DNA of 5,622 bases, from contig CAJOEB010000058.1 of assembly GCA_905233775.1 (NCBI GenBank), positions 1-5,622 on the forward strand, in the 5' to 3' direction. Position numbers and translations under genes: made by a program. The notes beneath the pieces were generated by a model. That model saw nothing but the letters and a program-made list of their open reading frames with translations, searched no databases and was not told where the DNA came from. The stretch comes from an uncultured Alphaproteobacteria bacterium. Lineage in GTDB: Bacteria; Pseudomonadota; Alphaproteobacteria; UBA3830. Of the stretch, positions 5,167-5,622 are shown piece by piece (the stretch's first letter is position 1; the number at the start of each line of letters is the position of its first letter).

Positions 5167-5609
5167 AACGGGCAGAAGATGATTTTGAAATTTTAAAACG
5201 TATTACGAACTTGCAGAAACAATCTGAAAAAGAGTTATTGAAAGTCTGGCGCACAATGTTTGAAGGAGATCCTGAAATTATGAGTCGAAAATACATGATC
5301 GCTAAAATCGCCTATAAAATTCAAGAACTTGCTTATGGCGGTTTAGATGCTGAAACTGAGAATAAAATCAGAAACTGCGCAAAGGAGGTTACGAAAGAAA
5401 AGACCGTAACCGCCAAGAAAACACGCAAATTCAGTCCATTGATCGGCACAAAAATTACGAAAGAATACAGAGATAAAATTCACGAAGTAATGGTCGTAAA
5501 TGAGGGATTTTCGTACGAAGGAACTGTTTATAAATCGCTTTCGGCAATTGCCACAAAAATTGCGGGAACTAAGTGGAACGGTCTTAAATTCTTTGGAGTA
5601 AGTAAATAA
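5163..5609 (+). CDS. DUF2924 domain-containing protein (mobile-element associated)
   Basis: This 148-residue protein matches the DUF2924 pattern along almost its whole length. It has an N-terminal helix (LQKQSEKELLKVWRTMFEGD, 17-36), then a conserved YKIQELAYGGL (51-61). A variable linker rich in Lys and Thr (about 65-90) follows. The C-terminal part has IGTKITKEYRDKIHEVMV (94-111), GFSYEGTVYKSLSAIA (115-130) and GTKWNGLKFFG (135-145), which is the most conserved part of the family. The function is unknown; the C-terminal part looks like a compact DNA-binding type of domain, but that is inference. In alphaproteobacteria and their phages it is commonly encoded just before a large serine recombinase gene. 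The start is supported by GGAG at 5151-5154, 8 bases upstream, and by the 4-base overlap with the preceding gene. The next gene's ATG overlaps its stop by one base. Length is normal for the family and no lesion is visible. Confidence 0.9.
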   Translation: MKRAEDDFEILKRITNLQKQSEKELLKVWRTMFEGDPEIMSRKYMIAKIAYKIQELAYGGLDAETENKIRNCAKEVTKEKTVTAKKTRKFSPLIGTKITKEYRDKIHEVMVVNEGFSYEGTVYKSLSAIATKIAGTKWNGLKFFGVSK

Positions 5610-5622
5610 TGGAACAGAAATT
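5609..5622 (+). CDS. Start of the next operon gene (probably a serine recombinase), cut by window end
   Basis: An ATG at 5609-5611 overlaps the stop of the DUF2924 gene by one base (TAATG), and GGAG at 5595-5598 lies 10 bases upstream, so translation probably restarts here. Only MEQK and two bases are visible, which cannot identify a product. The recombinase suggestion rests solely on the usual gene order around DUF2924. Confidence 0.45.

Noticed and set aside
5105..5296. Minus-strand open frame
   Set aside because: It is antisense to the well-supported DUF2924 gene and the end of the small upstream gene.

Overview
The window is a stretch of AT-rich bacterial DNA, probably from a Gram-negative alphaproteobacterium. 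The strongest lineage clue is a DUF2924 gene, a family I know mainly from alphaproteobacteria and their phages. The low GC, an Rpn/PD-(D/E)XK gene, several decayed genes and a cluster of exported proteins suggest a host-associated lineage of the Rickettsiales or Holosporales kind. That placement is inference; there is no rRNA or other marker gene in the window.

Left part (1-683). A minus-strand gene starts at 123 with a good ribosome binding site and a signal peptide, and runs off the left edge. After an AT-rich gap comes the N-terminal third of a GNAT acetyltransferase on the minus strand, cut off by a stop at 352-354. It keeps a plausible promoter and Shine-Dalgarno but lacks the acetyl-CoA binding core. 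A second plausible promoter in the same gap points the other way.

Central part (684-3909). Three plus-strand genes lie close together and look like one transcription unit. The first is an Rpn-family PD-(D/E)XK nuclease/transposase-like protein. The second is an exported HEFSH (HEXXH) zinc metallopeptidase of no family I can name. The third is an exported sirtuin-like protein. It has the GAGIS and TENVDQLH NAD-site motifs, but the stretch that normally carries the catalytic histidine and the zinc-binding cysteines is cleanly missing. A weak hairpin plus T-run follows. The two exported proteins are the most unusual content here; they could act outside the cell or on a host, but nothing in the sequence proves that.

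Right part (3997-5622). A ~0.7 kb IS1595-family element (small ISXO2/IS1016 type) lies on the minus strand, with imperfect terminal inverted repeats and a transposase broken by two frame shifts. Directly against its right end is the C-terminal part of a Toprim (primase-type) domain protein, whose 5' part is not on the other side of the element. This suggests deletion or rearrangement at the element. A compact plus-strand operon follows: a 64-aa unknown protein, a DUF2924 protein, and the first codons of another gene. Genes overlap by 4 bp and 1 bp. In known genomes DUF2924 genes are often followed by a large serine recombinase, so the cut-off gene is probably that. The right part is thus most likely the remnant of an integrated phage or conjugative element.
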